Notes: generated by a model not told the origin, from the letters alone. A stretch of 64,000 bases of DNA from Sepiola atlantica (GCA_963556195.1 OY744519.1:39167801-39231800); one strand, 5' to 3'. Positions 24,714 to 35,748 are shown, counted from the first letter of the stretch. Numbers and translations are program-made.

Positions 24714-24937
24714 TGATATGGTGCTGTACCTACCTACAGAGAACTAATGGACTCGTCCACCTTATAAATACGGGAAGCACGTGACAATTGTTCTCTTCTT
24801 CCCAGGCAAACCAGCAATGGCGGTTGAGAGCAACATCTCCTTGTAATATCTTTATTTCTATTATATAATATATACCTTTGTTCATTTAAACCATGTGTTC
24901 CTGTGTCATTTATTCAGCTTTACCCAGGTCCACAACA
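24714..24937 (+). repeat. 5' LTR of Gyp-1
   Basis: Begins TGATATGGTGCTG and ends CCACAACA. Contains a TATA-box candidate TATAAATA at 24763-24770. Aligns end to end with 27468-27691. The second LTR starts TGTTATGG, so this copy has one change at its edge. Confidence 0.95.
24763..24770 (+). promoter_or_regulatory. TATA-box candidate in the Gyp-1 LTR
   Basis: TATAAATA 50 bases into the LTR, followed by a GC-rich CGGGAAGCACGTG segment. The position fits an LTR promoter. The second LTR carries the same sequence. Confidence 0.55.
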
Positions 24938-24957
24938 AATGGCGACGAGGCAATTCG
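24938..24957 (+). other. Putative primer-binding site of Gyp-1
   Basis: TGGCGACGAGG begins two bases after the 5' LTR. Starting with TGG, the complement of a tRNA CCA end, it fits a primer-binding site. I do not assign the tRNA. Confidence 0.7.
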
Positions 24958-25139
24958 AACTCTTGGGTCAAAAAACTGAAAATACCACGTGAAAAGGCAC
25001 TCACACAGTTAATGCAGGAAACCGCACGCAAAAAAAAAAACAAAAAAACAAAACAAAGGTTTTTGCCGTACGGTCGAGAGAAGAAGAGAGAACTCAACTG
25101 AAATAAAAAAAACACGTTGAATTCTTAAGTGCGAGAAAA

Positions 25140-25936
25140 TTGTTTTCTTTTAAGAAAAAGAAAACTGAAATAGACATGTGCTCTAAGTTTTAAAACTGCT
25201 TATCGAAAAAAAAAACAGCTTGAAATTGGGTGCGCGTTCCTCTAGTTTGGGAAAACTAGTTAAAAAACAAAAAACAAACAAAAACAACTGAAATTGAATG
25301 CGCGTTTTTTTTCTCTGGGTTGGAAAACTAAAAACACAAAACAAAAGAAATACCGAACACGAAGGAAGCAAGTATTGTTTTTTTTTAGACGAACGTCACA
25401 GCGAGTTTTTTTTTTTACGAACACACACAAAAAAAATGAAACCGACACAACGTGCTTCATTTTAAAAACAGATAAGAAACAAAAACATGAAATGAACACA
25501 CGTGCGTTACTCCATAAAAAAATGACGCACGATAAAAAAAGGTCAGTTTTATTTTCTCTCTCTCTTTTCCGACTTGTACTGAAATATTTTAAAATGCAGA
25601 AAGAATTAATTGTGAAACAGATTTTTTTTTCTCTTCGTTAAAATTAAAAACGTGTATAAGAAAAGAACATTACATAATTTTTTCATAACTAAAAGGGCGT
25701 CTTGCAAACGCTAATTTAAAGAAAAGAACTTTTTATAAATTCATTAAATAACGAGAAAATATTAATTTTCAAAATAAAAAAATAAAAAAATAAGTTAATA
25801 TACGCGTATATAGAGAAAAGGAAAAGTTTCATAATCTTTTCATAATTAAAAACGGCGCCTAGCAAACGCTAATTTAAAGAAAATAACTCTTATAAAATCA
25901 TAAGATAATAAGAAAATATTAATTTTCTAAATAAAA
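25140..25936 (+). repeat. Degenerate tandem repeats in the Gyp-1 leader
   Basis: The leader holds two kinds of repeats. At 25140-25530, units of roughly 65 bases recur around an ACTGAAAT...CGCGTT or CACGTGCGTT theme, separated by A-rich runs. At about 25651-25775 and 25803-25936 a longer unit is duplicated, sharing CGCTAATTTAAAGAAAA and GAAAATATTAATTTTC. No credible coding frame crosses them, although the A-rich parts give Lys-rich open frames. Confidence 0.75.
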
Positions 25937-25957
25937 TCAGAAACTAAATGGTTGAAT

Positions 25958-26083
25958 ATGGAAGATATTAAGAATATAATCGCCGAACTAACGAAATTCC
26001 AAACTTCCCAGCAACAACAAACTGAGGAAAGATTTCAAAAGCTTTTATTACAACAGAACCAAAATATTTTATTACAACTTTAA
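25958..26083 (+). pseudogene. Gyp-1 gag start, 42 codons
   Basis: A short frame with an ATG at 25958 and TAA at 26081-26083. It encodes an acidic/Gln-rich N-terminal stretch (begins MEDIKNIIAELTKFQ) of the sort found at the start of gypsy-type Gag proteins. Nothing of the capsid or nucleocapsid follows. Within a few bases the sequence continues with the end of RNase H in another frame, so the deletion junction must lie close to 26080. Confidence 0.55.
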
Positions 26084-26084
26084 A

Positions 26085-26414
26085 ATGCAACATTTGCATT
26101 CAAATAAAATCTATCATGCAGATGGATTGTCGAGATTAGTGCCAAAACAGAGAGAGACTCTAGAAGACACAGTGATTGCGTCTCTTCAAACAGAAGGAGA
26201 TTTTAAAGAGATTTTGTGCAACGCAGTGAGAGAGCTCCCGGTGACACTATACGAGATAAAAAAAGAAGCTCAAGAGGATGAATTTATCACCAGAACAAAA
26301 ATGAAATTGGTAGATAAGGATTTACACGCGGCAAAGAGTTTCTTACTCTGTGATGACGTACTCATGCATAACGAAAGGGTGTCATCCCAGAAAAACTACG
26401 AAAGCAAATTCTGA
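26085..26414 (+). pseudogene. Gyp-1 RNase H end and pol linker
   Basis: A 109-codon frame. Its first codons carry IYHADGLSRL, the conserved end of the gypsy-type RNase H region (HADALSR-like, including the last catalytic Asp). The remainder is the connection to integrase (KMKLVDKDLHAA ... DDVLMHNE). A single-base indel near 26370 takes the true frame out of phase before the integrase zinc-binding region. The upstream RT and most of RNase H are deleted. Confidence 0.8.
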
Positions 26415-27435
26415 AAGAACTTCATGTTGGCCATCCAGGGATAACCAGGATGAAGGGTTAATGAGGAGTTTTGTGTACTGGCCAGGTATGGACAATGACA
26501 TTGAAAAAGCAGTAAAGCTTTGTAAAGGGTGTGCCTTAGCGGCAAAATCACCGCATATAAAGCATAGCCCATGGCCAAAGACCGACCGTCCGTGGGAAAG
26601 AATTCACGTGGATTTCGCGGGACCATTGGAAGGATTTTACTACTTAATCGTAGTCGACAGTTTTTCAAAGTGGCCCGAGGTACTACGTTGCCAGAGTCCC
26701 ACGTCAGAGGTTACGATAAGATTCCTACATGAACTATTTGCCCGTTTTGGGGTAGTGGATTGTTTGGTGAGTGATAATGGGACGCAGTTCACGTCATCAG
26801 ATTTTGAGGAGTTCTGCGCGACGTTTCAAATCAGACATATAACGACGCCCCCGTATCATCCTAGGTCAAACGGCCAGGCGGAACGCTTCGTAGACACATT
26901 AAAAAGAGCATTAAAAAAGGCCGGTGATACTCCTAAGGAGAAGGCTTTACAACAATTCTTACAAGTATATAGAATTACAAAAAACATGAACATAGCATCA
27001 TCATTATCCCCCGCAGAGATGATGTTTGCGCGGAATGTGAAATCCGTGTTTGATAAATTATTACCTAAACATAATAATTATGACCGAATCTCTACGGTAC
27101 CGAAGAAAAAATACAACCCAGGAGATATGGTATATTTTAAGATGTTCAAAAACAATGCATCGTTCTGGGAACCCGGTACAATTGAAAAGAGGATCGAATC
27201 GATGGGCTATATCATAAAAGGACCACGGTTCTCGCATAAGAGACATCTAAATCAGATCAGAAAAAGACTGTCAGATGACACTGACAGCGCCCCACAAGGA
27301 GAAGACGTGATGGACGTGATATATGACACATTCAACTTACTAGCACCCCAGGTTGTCACACGTAAACGACAACCAAAAAGAAAACGAATGGCTCCGGACT
27401 TCCTAGAGATAGATCCGAAAAGGAAACGTTATTAA
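26350..27435 (+). pseudogene. Gyp-1 integrase, nearly complete
   Basis: A 361-codon frame. The first ~34 codons are out of phase; the integrase frame proper starts near 26452 after another one-base indel. The His pair of the zinc-binding HHCC domain lies just upstream in a different frame, and the Cys pair is at residues 58 and 61. The DDE catalytic triad is intact: Asp88 (HVDFAGP), Asp142 (SDNGTQF) and Glu178 (NGQAER). A GPY/F-type module follows (about residues 268-303), then a Lys/Arg-rich tail (KRQPKRKRM, DPKRKRY) to the stop at 27433-27435. The tail could serve nuclear import; this is an inference. Confidence 0.9.
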
Positions 27436-27457
27436 GACTCCTGAGGAGGTAAGGCTT

Positions 27458-27467
27458 GGAAGGGGGG
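27458..27467 (+). other. Polypurine tract of Gyp-1
   Basis: GGAAGGGGGG stands immediately before the TGTTATGG start of the 3' LTR. Confidence 0.85.
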
Positions 27468-27691
27468 TGTTATGGTGCTGTACCTACCTACAGAGAACTA
27501 ATGGACTCGTCCACCTTATAAATACGGGAAGCACGTGACAATTGTTCTCTTCTTCCCAGGCAAACCAGCAATGGCGGTTGAGAGCAACATCTCCTTGTAA
27601 TATCTTTCTTTTAATTATATAATATATACCTTTGTTCATTTAAACCATGTGTTCCTGTGTCATTTATTCAGCTTTACCCAGGTCCACAACA
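27468..27691 (+). repeat. 3' LTR of Gyp-1
   Basis: TGTTATGG to CCACAACA, 224 bp, the same length as the 5' LTR. Three further differences cluster at about 27610-27617. Confidence 0.95.
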
Positions 27692-27763
<72 letters not shown>

Positions 27764-27765
27764 TG
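27692..27765. repeat. (AAT)n microsatellite, right of Gyp-1
   Basis: Long AAT tract directly after the 3' LTR, the continuation of the insertion site. Confidence 0.97.
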
Positions 27766-27984
27766 GAACGCTAGGAACCATAACGAAAAGCCACCATAAA
27801 TGGCTTAAACAGATTGACGAGACAATTTCTTTTCAAATTCTACAAAAGGTTTGTCTGTAAAAAACTACGAAAGTGTTAAGGTACAGTTTGAATGTCTAAG
27901 GTAGAAGGAATTAACTTGATGTTCAAATAAATAAACTCAAACTAAACGCATCCAAAAGTTTGAGACTACTATGATATAAAATAT

Positions 27985-28165
27985 ATAATAATAATGTTAA
28001 TAATAATGCTAATACTAATGCTTATAATAATAATAATGATGATAATAATAATAATAATAATAATAAAAATAATATTAATAAATAAATATGATGATAATAA
28101 TTATAAAAAAAAAATAATAATGATAATACTACTACTACTACTACTAATAATAATAATAATAAAAA
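27985..28165. repeat. AT-rich AAT/GAT/ACT low-complexity tract
   Basis: Imperfect trinucleotide repeats with ACT(n) at 28125-28145. The 60-codon frame over it is low complexity only. Confidence 0.9.
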
Positions 28166-28384
28166 TAATAACATAAAAAGTAAAGTAGAAAACAGAAGCA
28201 GAAAATAAACATTTCACGTATTGATTTGTCTTACATTGCTTTCGATCCTGCTTTCGATTATGCTTATAGCATAAACACCACGCATTGTAATCGCCTTCTT
28301 TAAATCGTTAGTTAGGTATCTAATAAATATACTCCTGAATTAATTAATTGTTTGTTATAAATTTTTGAATGTATATTTTAAGCG

Positions 28385-28890
28385 TAGGATCCTATATGTT
28401 ATCTATATATTGTTTAATTTAGTTTTACGAAAGGGGTGTAAAAAAGGGGGAAACACTTCATTAAAATCCAGATACCTCCGATATAAGTGTACTTTTAACT
28501 ATATATATATAACATATTAATTAATAAATATTCCGCAATGATATTTTTGTTGATGGTGTTAAATGAATTTAAGGAGGGAAATGTGCACAATCTCTCATTT
28601 GAAAATTCAGATGCATCAGAGTTTCATTGATTTTGTATCTAGTAGGATTCCCTGAATTTAATTTCCTTCTTAAAGTCCATTAAGTTGTAACTTTTAATTT
28701 CAGACATTATCTAGTATAAAAAATATGTAATGTTGTTATTACCATTAGAAAATAAATGTAACACAACATTTTTAGAATTAATTATATCTTGATTTCGATC
28801 ATCGTAAGGGGGCATGTAATTAGTGCAAAACTGTCTCGACGAATTCATTTTACACGTCTTTCGGCGAATATTATTCTATTATATTTATAA
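28385..28890. repeat. Diverged ~500-bp duplication, copy 1
   Basis: Aligns in the same orientation with 29265-29756. Both share AATTTAGTTTTA/TTTTAGTTTCA, ACCTC...ATA, a TAATAAAT.TTCC block, TCGT(C)GTAAGGG(G)(G)CAT and a TTTTAC..T...GG.(C)GATATT end. Identity is low (perhaps 65 percent) with indels. No coding pattern. Confidence 0.55.
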
Positions 28891-29264
28891 ACTTGGGTAA
28901 ATGTATATGTTTCTATATTTGTCGGTACACGATTCACTCTCAAACGAATCAACAGCTTGTTATGAATGTTGAAACACCTCTGCTAGACGTAATGAGGTCC
29001 ATCACTATAACCATCAGCGTGTTTGATAACTCTTAGGTAAGGAACCCCTCGATGGCTTCCGACACTTTATTGGTGACTGCCTTCAAGGGTTGTGTTGTCA
29101 TAGTCGCCACGCTATGAACCTCGGGTTGCCGACGCTATTTGCCAAGAGCTAGCTGTACACATGGAACATATGGTATTCTACAATGGTCACTACTCAAGTA
29201 CTGCCAGGCTCAACGTTCATTACATTTGCTTATCTAATGGGAGCAAGTGTATCAACGTAATATA
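28891..29264. other. Unique sequence between diverged copies
   Basis: Contains a less AT-rich part at 28975-29215 (for example GCTATGAACCTCGGGTTGCC). No gene recognised. Confidence 0.45.
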
Positions 29265-29756
29265 GACTATATTATTTTATTTTAGTTTCATGAAAACGAG
29301 GTAAAAACAGGGTCGAACTGTTTCTAAAAACCAAATACCTCTTATGTGTTTTTTTATATTTCACAATCTGTATTAGTAATAAATTATAAATATTCCCTAA
29401 CTTTTAAATTTCAGTCTATTTGAAACGGGTTTTCAGAAAGGGACATTGTATGCCTCTCTGTTTAAAAATTCAAACCTATCAGATTTATATTATATTTTAT
29501 GCATAGTCATTAGACACTAATGAACCTAAATAACCTGAATTTCACTTTCTTTTAAGCTTCGTTAAGTACACGTTTAAAATCTTCAACTTAAAAAAATACA
29601 AACTATGTAATGGATTTTGATATAAAGTCTCTAGACGTAAAATTTAGTATAATTTTGTATTTACTTTATTCGTCGTAAGGGACATTAAATTGGTGCAAAT
29701 CTGTTCTGTTCACGGAATATATTTTACCCATTATGGGACGGATATTTTAAAGTATA
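29265..29756. repeat. Diverged ~500-bp duplication, copy 2
   Basis: Partner of 28385-28890; ends against a short TA tract (29754-29770) that also marks the 3' end of the neighbouring LINE. Confidence 0.55.
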
Positions 29757-29952
29757 TATATATATATATTATATTGGCATCCTTCAGTCGCAACGACTAT
29801 TGATCAGCGCCGTGTCGGGATCTTGTTTGTGTGCATCTTTTTGTGTTACTGTAGAGACCAATTATTGACTTGCATGGTCTACTAAACTCTTGACATACGA
29901 AAGCTGTTGCGCAATGTGTCACCTCGGCTTGTTGGTATGCCTGTAGGTTGGC

Positions 29953-30540
29953 TCATCTCCTAGCTCTCTTCGCAGCGTTGTCATCGTGGAGGGTCTTCTC
30001 ACTGATGATCATTCCCTGGCGTATCTGTTTCCTCCAGGAAGGTCTGTCAGCTGCAGAGGCTTCCCATGTATTAATGTCAATTGAGCAAGCCTTCATATCT
30101 TGCTTGCATACATCGTTGAAGCGGAGATGGGGACGACCACTTTTTCTTGAACTTAAGGCAAGCTCGCCGTACAGAAGATCTTTAGGGATGCGCCCATCGT
30201 CCATCCTGCACACATGGCCCAGCCAGCGTAGTTGTCGCTCACGCAGTAGGGAGTGGATGGATGGAATGCCTGCTCTTTGCAAAACATCATTGTTATTCAC
30301 TTTGGCCTGCCATGTGAAACCAAGTATCCTACGTAAGCACCTCATATGGAAGACCTGGAGTTTCCTATCCTGTGTTGAGTACGTGGTCCAGGACTCACTC
30401 CCATACAGTAGGACACTGAGAACGCACGCTCTGTAGACGGCCATCTTGGTAGCAGTGGTAAAGTTGCTATTTTCCCAGACTCTTTTAGTTAGTTTAGAGA
30501 GGGTCGTGGATGCCTTACCAATCCTTTTGTTGAGCTCCAC
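29953..30540 (-). pseudogene. LINE C-terminal region (CFDP2-like LINE)
   Basis: A 195-codon open frame with RIGKASTTLSKLTKRVWEN, LLYGSESWTTYSTQDRKLQ, FHMRCLRRILGFTWQ and LRWLGHVCRMDD, then IPKDLLYGEL. These are the hallmark blocks after the thumb in APE-type LINEs (Y.SE.W...... L..F...CLR.IL...W...... V....G......L...R.LRWLGHV.RM). The frame reaches its stop at 29953. This is the cleanest remaining part of the element; its upstream neighbour is in another frame. Confidence 0.85.
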
Positions 30541-30562
30541 TTCAAATGAGAGGAGTTCTGAA

Positions 30563-31150
30563 TCAGTGGAGCCTAAGTACTGGAACGACCTCCAATGGTG
30601 TACCTGGGATTGAAATGCTGGGTAGGTAGGTGGTTGCTTGTCCCATAACTTGGGGTTTCTTCTGGCTGATGGTTAGGCCGAACAGGCGGTAAGCCTCAGC
30701 AAACCTGTCCATAAGTCTTTGGAGAATATCTTCCTGATGCGATGCTATGGCTGCATCATCGGCAAACAGCATGTCCCTGATCTGGACCGACCTGATCTTA
30801 GTCTTGGAACGGAGCCTGACGATGTTGAAGAGACTACCATCAGATCTGAAGTGAAGGTAAATACCATCCGCTGTGTTTTTGAAAGCATACTTCAGGAGTA
30901 TGGCGGAGAAGATGCCGAAGAGTGTCGGGGCCAACGCACAGCCTTGTCTGACACCGCTCTTCACCCCAAATCCAATAGACATGTCGCTATTTAACTGTAC
31001 AGTGCTCATCATGCCATCGTGAAAGGATCTTATGATGCTGAGGAGTTTTGGTGGGCATCCGATTAGTGGGAGGATCTTGAATAGACCGTCTCTGCTCCCG
31101 AGATCTAACGCCTCGGTCAGATCTATGAAGGCGAAATACAGAGGCTGGTT
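30563..31150 (-). pseudogene. LINE reverse transcriptase, catalytic half (CFDP2-like LINE)
   Basis: The open frame 30563-31012 encodes GVRQGCALAPTLFGIFSAIL (RT block B) and LFADDAAI (block C with the catalytic Asp pair), followed by FGLTISQKKPQVM. Upstream (31013-31150) the sequence still reads like the block A region but in shifted frames. The frame stops at 30563, just before where the conserved FTYLGS-like block is expected, and continues in the next frame. Confidence 0.85.
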
Positions 31151-31675
31151 TTACTCTCTACACTTCTCTTGCAGCTGGCGTAGGGAGAAGATCATATCGA
31201 TAGTTGATCTATCTGAACGAAACCCGCATTGAGATTCCGGGTAAATTCGATCGGCAAGAACCTGCAGTCGTAGTAGTACTATGCGTGCGAATTGCTTGCC
31301 AACGAATCTCAACAGTGAGATACCGCGGAAGTTGTTGCACTCACTGCGGTCCCCTTTGTGTTTGTACAGGGTGCTGATGTTTGCGTCTCTCATGTCGCGA
31401 GGCACTGTAGCTTCTCTCCAGCACTGTAACAAAAGGTTATGAAGGGGCTGAAACAGACTAGCTTTTCCACTTTTTAAAACCTGTGCAGGAATATAGTCTT
31501 TTCCTGGGGCTTTTCCAGATAGCAGTCTGTCTCTTGCCCTGGATAGTTCTTCTATGAAAGGCTGCTCGCCGAGCTCATGCATCAGGATAAGACGATCAAT
31601 GGCATCCAGGGCAGACTGATGTACCACATTGACCCTGGAGTCAAGCTCGGAGTAGTGTTCTACCCATCTGTCCAA
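31151..31675 (-). pseudogene. LINE reverse transcriptase, N-terminal half (CFDP2-like LINE)
   Basis: 174 codons carrying LSSGKAPGKDYIPAQVLK-like block 0, then WREATVPRDMRDANISTLYK, NNFRGISLL (block 1) and SQCGFRSDRSTIDMIFSLRQ (block 2). A TAG-type break at 31151 precedes block A. The GKAPG.D.IP and CGFR..RST..M patterns are standard for LINE reverse transcriptases. Upstream lies the linker from the endonuclease. Confidence 0.85.
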
Positions 31676-31729
31676 CTGTTTGACTTTGTCTCGTATGTGT
31701 TCACCCGACTTGGATTTCAGTGGTGCTGT

Positions 31730-32368
31730 TTAGTTGATTATGTGTCCAGTAGCTCTCCTGATCCCATCATACATATTTTTCATGTTGCTTTTATCAGCCG
31801 TCCCATGAATATTCTTGGAGAGGTCTGTCCAGTAGTTGTTCGCAGCTTCTCTGACAGGCTTTTGGACTGCACCTCTCGAAAACCTCAGTGTAGCCAGCGA
31901 TGTAGGAGATGAGTTGGCCTTGTATGAAAGCAAGGATGAACGTTTTGCCTCAATCAGAGGATCGAGGGTAGCAGAATTTGCATCATACCAGGCATTACAT
32001 TTACAACCTGTCCTCCTCCCAAAGGCTTTGAGAGCTGTAGAGTGGGTGTCGTTTTTGAGTGTTTCCCACTGTTCAGATGCAGGTCGACTGTAATCTCCTT
32101 TGAAGGTGGAGGAAAACATCACGTTGAATTCTGCCATGCGGTTTGGGTGTTGAGTCTTGCTAACGTCTATACGCGCAATACCCACCTGTTTAGTGCGGTA
32201 GAAATCTTTGGGTTGAAGTGTTACCTTGCTGCATACTAAGGAATGATCCGTATCACAATCGGCACTATGGTAGGCTCTAGACATCAGGAAATGTTTTAGG
32301 TACCTTCGTCTAGTTATAATGGGATCAAGCATTTGCCAGCGCCCTGACCTGGGATGTCTCCAAGACAC
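31730..32368 (-). pseudogene. LINE endonuclease end and linker
   Basis: 212 codons. It opens with SWRHPRSGRWQMLDPIITRR and SADCDTDHSLVCSKV, the last conserved blocks of the APE-type endonuclease (S.R.. ..D.I..R ... D.DTDH.LV..K, with the catalytic Asp-His of the DH motif). The rest is the linker to the reverse transcriptase, with a Trp-rich KFLS-like helix region and a stop at 31730. Confidence 0.8.
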
Positions 32369-33074
32369 CCTGTGATGCGCCTGGCACTAGAAAATGTGTT
32401 GGTAATGCAGAAGTCATTGTAGGCACAGATTTCTAGTAGTCGCTGACCATTATCATTGCATTTACCCACTCCAAAGTTACCGAGGAAGATGTGCCATACA
32501 TCGTTGTCACCACCTACACTCGCATTAAAGTCCCCAAGTATGATCAGGCCCTCATTCTGTGAAAATGCCTTGATGGTATCATCTAGTTAGGTGTAGAAGT
32601 GCTCCTTTGTGTCGTTACGTGCCGCGAGTGTTGAGCCGTACACACACAATAGATAAATTGATCCATCTATGGTGTTTAGACGCATTGACATTAGGCGTCA
32701 GTGGCGGAATCATAGAGTTGTACATTTTGAAGCAGTGAGTTTCTGACTGCAAAACCAACACCATGTTCGCGAACTTCCTCTTCCTTCTGCCCTTGCCAGT
32801 AGAAGGTATAGTCTGATTACCTTAGGCATCCGGAGTCTGCTGAGCGAATTTCTTGTAGTGCAGCAATGTCTACCCTTAGTCTCAGTATCTCGTTGTTGAT
32901 GATAGCAGTTTTTCGGGCATCGGAGATGTTTAGTATGTCAGTAGATATACCAGTCATCATAGTACCGACATTCCAGTTCCCTAGCCTAAATGCTGGTTTC
33001 TTTGTACTTCTTTTGTTTTTGTTTGGTGCAATTGTTTCTGACCACTTGTTTGAATTATGCTGTGCCTTACGCAC
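32369..33074 (-). pseudogene. LINE endonuclease, N-terminal part
   Basis: The frame 32817-33074 encodes FRLGNWNVGTM (start of the endonuclease fold, with the Asn of block 1) and RLRVDIAALQEIR (block 2, with the catalytic Glu). It closes at 32817. Downstream (32816-32369) similar endonuclease sequence (a GDFNA-like stretch near 32520-32540 and a DFC-type stretch near 32410) continues with frameshifts and is mostly out of frame. Confidence 0.75.
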
Positions 33075-33803
33075 CCAGTAAAGCAGGTGGCCAGTGGCGG
33101 GATAGCACCTTACTGCTCAGCTTTATGGCGGGCGGTAGCTGTCCAATGAGGTTAAATAACCTATCCCACCGTCTGGATCGACCCTTGGAACCCAGCTGTA
33201 CGCCAACTGAGCTGTAGGCTTATAACCGGTAACTGTTGCTCCTCTTTTTAGTCCTATACAGATGCATTGCTGAAATTTTCTCTCCAGGGTGCTGGCTAGG
33301 GCAGATGTGTGGAGAGACAGAGTTGCTCAATCGTCAGAATCTCCCTCTCAGTCTTGCTGATGTTGCCTAGAGGAATGGAAGTGTCAGTACGTCCGGCACC
33401 ACGTTGACTGCAGTAGCTGCCAGAGAAGAGCTAAGTACAGTGCTTGTCTTCCTATGGGGCTACACTCCAGATTTTCTGTTGGGATTTACTCTTTTAGTCT
33501 TTAACGAACCAACGAATAACCACAAGGGAGTGGAACTATTTACCCATAGCTGGGGGCCTGTTCATGGGCATCATGACTTATCCACACAATGAGGGGCCTG
33601 GCATGCCGCATGCCTGGGGGCAGACCACCTCCGAGGCTCCTGTAGTTCTGCTTGAGTCTGCAAGGCACTCATTTGACGTATGTCGCCACGCCTAGACTAA
33701 CCAGCGGTGGAGACTATAATAGGACGGTGACGAGCACACAGCACACAGTGCACAACACTTGATGCATCAATAGACCATTACGACACACATATATATATAT
33801 ATA

Positions 33804-34955
33804 TTGATTTAGACAAATATTTTCAGTCACTAAAAGGTATAATCTATGAATAACCAGATTGATTGTAAATGAAAAAAAGTATTTTTCTCGCAATTCGTTA
33901 AAGTTGAAACGACAATCGATAAGTCATTGATAGTAAGAAACAAACCCCGGCACAAACGAGTGCGTAAAAATATAGTATTTTTAACAGAGAAAAATTGTTT
34001 TTGCTTAAAAATTTTCCGATGTAATTTTGAAGTATACCTGTTTTCTTAATATTTCCGTGGAATTCCTTTCGACAATTAACGATATATAAACAGAGAATTA
34101 AAACACGTTTCTAATTTAAATAATAACAAGAGAACATTTAAGAAAACCAACGTTAAAAGTTATGAAATCAGTATAAAGTTATAAACGAGATAACATTTTA
34201 TGTTGGATTATTAGTTGCCCTATGTAAACACGTGTACTTCGGCTAGCACGGATTAGGACTGCAATCGAAATTACATAGCTGGCTGCATTCAATAAGCCAC
34301 ATATTTGATGGAAACGATTCTGCTTCTCACGAGTGAGTAACACACAAAATAACTTAATATCAAATGGAACAAAGCATTGGCGTAAATACAGATCAGAACT
34401 AGTGGTCGACAGATCGAGACGCGATGCGTAATTTGCGCCTCACTATTGTATGTCTAGTAATGTAATTGCCCCTCTACATACTAGCTAGGTTTAGGTAAGA
34501 CGGTCTCTCTTCTACGTGTTTATAATTCAGAGAAAATTTTAAAAAATACTTTCGGACCTCACTTCCCGTTGTGTCGATATATAGACGGATTTGTTCTCTA
34601 GACACACTAGGAAATACATAGTATAACACGACCCATACTATGACGATCACAGAGATTGAAAGCAGACAGGCATCTACGCGAATATATGAAAGCCACTGAA
34701 CGAGGCGAATCGTAACAGCTAGGAAACAAACGAAAGAAAATAAAAATGTAAATGTCGCTTCAAATTTAATGAACATTTCGTAAAAAAGAAAATACAAAGA
34801 GTGATACAAAGAAACATGACGTACATACACTGATATACGTTAAAGGAAATAACGATTATATACTTACATTATGTTATTGTCAAAGCCTGGTGTGGAATGT
34901 CCAAGGTTAGTGGTGTTGTGTTCTGGTAAGCACGTGTGAGTTATGAGTAAAATAT
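33804..34955. other. Intergenic stretch with one hydrophobic frame
   Basis: Nothing recognised. A minus-strand frame at 34474-34830 (118 codons, ATG start) has two hydrophobic segments (FTFLFSFVCFLAVTI and CLLSISVIVIVWVVLYYVF) and a polar C-terminal half. AT-rich DNA easily makes such hydrophobic strings, and no splice-site or homology support is visible, so I do not call a gene. Confidence 0.4.
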
Positions 34956-34956
34956 T

Positions 34957-34958
<2 letters not shown>

Positions 34959-35003
<45 letters not shown>
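34959..35003. repeat. (TA)n microsatellite
   Basis: A TA tract of about 44 bases. Confidence 0.97.
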
Positions 35004-35009
<6 letters not shown>

Positions 35010-35716
35010 AATTCAATAGAATACGACATTTATTACATAATAAGACTTCTGTAATGATTCGAAACACTCAACACTCAATAATCTGTTTCTATATGTAAAC
35101 GTTATCAATAACTCTATACATAATTCCACACATACACAATGACTTTATGTGGATCATTATCAATGGGGGAAATTTTTTCTGCTGACTATTTTTTTTTAAT
35201 CATTGTAGAGGGAAGAAAACTATACTAAGTTCGCTTTTATTTAATAACTTTATCAAATAAATTGAACCACCAGATTAAGTTTATAAGTAGGTGTTTTCTT
35301 TTCTAACACGTCGAAGTTATCACATATATTTTATAAAATATGTAATTTGGCGGAAGTCGGGTCAGAATTTGAATTTAAAAAATATTGATTATGTTATTAT
35401 AAACGGAGATGAGTATTAATGAATGAGTAATTAATCATTGTGTTTTAATAAAACCATTGCATTCTTAAGAAATAAATGTAATTATGGAACACCTGTTTTG
35501 AATATGATAGATAGATAAATCATAACAGCTATGTCACGGTACTTTTGAGTATTTCTACATACATCAGTATTTGGATTATAAAGACCGTTTATTTTGCTTT
35601 GAAACGAGCCCTGCGTAGCCTTTTATGTTGATCCCATCCTGAAATATATATTTGACATATTGTTGAACTTACTTGGTTTTCTAAAAAGAGAAATGTTGTA
35701 TCAGATTCACACACAC

Positions 35717-35748
<32 letters not shown>

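Larger units (their letters stand above)
24709..27696 (+). mobile_element. Ty3/gypsy-type LTR element Gyp-1, internally deleted
   Basis: Two 224-bp LTRs (24714-24937 and 27468-27691) flank 2.5 kb. A 5-bp AATAA stands immediately outside both ends, consistent with a target-site duplication, although the site is an AAT repeat, so chance agreement is possible. The LTRs differ at four positions by eye. The order inside is a leader with degenerate tandem repeats, a 42-codon gag start, the very end of RNase H and a nearly complete integrase. The capsid, protease, reverse transcriptase and most of RNase H are missing. Elements of this type move through an RNA intermediate; this copy cannot encode that machinery. 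Confidence 0.92.
29765..33785 (-). mobile_element. LINE with APE-type endonuclease, near full length, degenerate
   Basis: Read on the minus strand: a 5' untranslated part (33785-33080), an endonuclease (33074-32300), a linker, a reverse transcriptase (31675-30560), a C-terminal region (30540-29953) and a 3' end with AGTCGTTGCGACTGAAGGAT next to a TA tract. The protein order and the endonuclease pattern fit LINEs of the RTE/I-like APE groups whose endonuclease resembles the vertebrate CFDP2-like proteins. I do not commit to a clade. Both ends lie at short TA tracts (29754-29770 and 33788-33803). At least four frame breaks make it inactive. Confidence 0.82.

Noticed and set aside
25294..25641. 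115-codon Lys/Arg-rich frame in the Gyp-1 leader
   Set aside because: It crosses the degenerate tandem repeats and homopolymers of the leader and has no Gag or other pattern.
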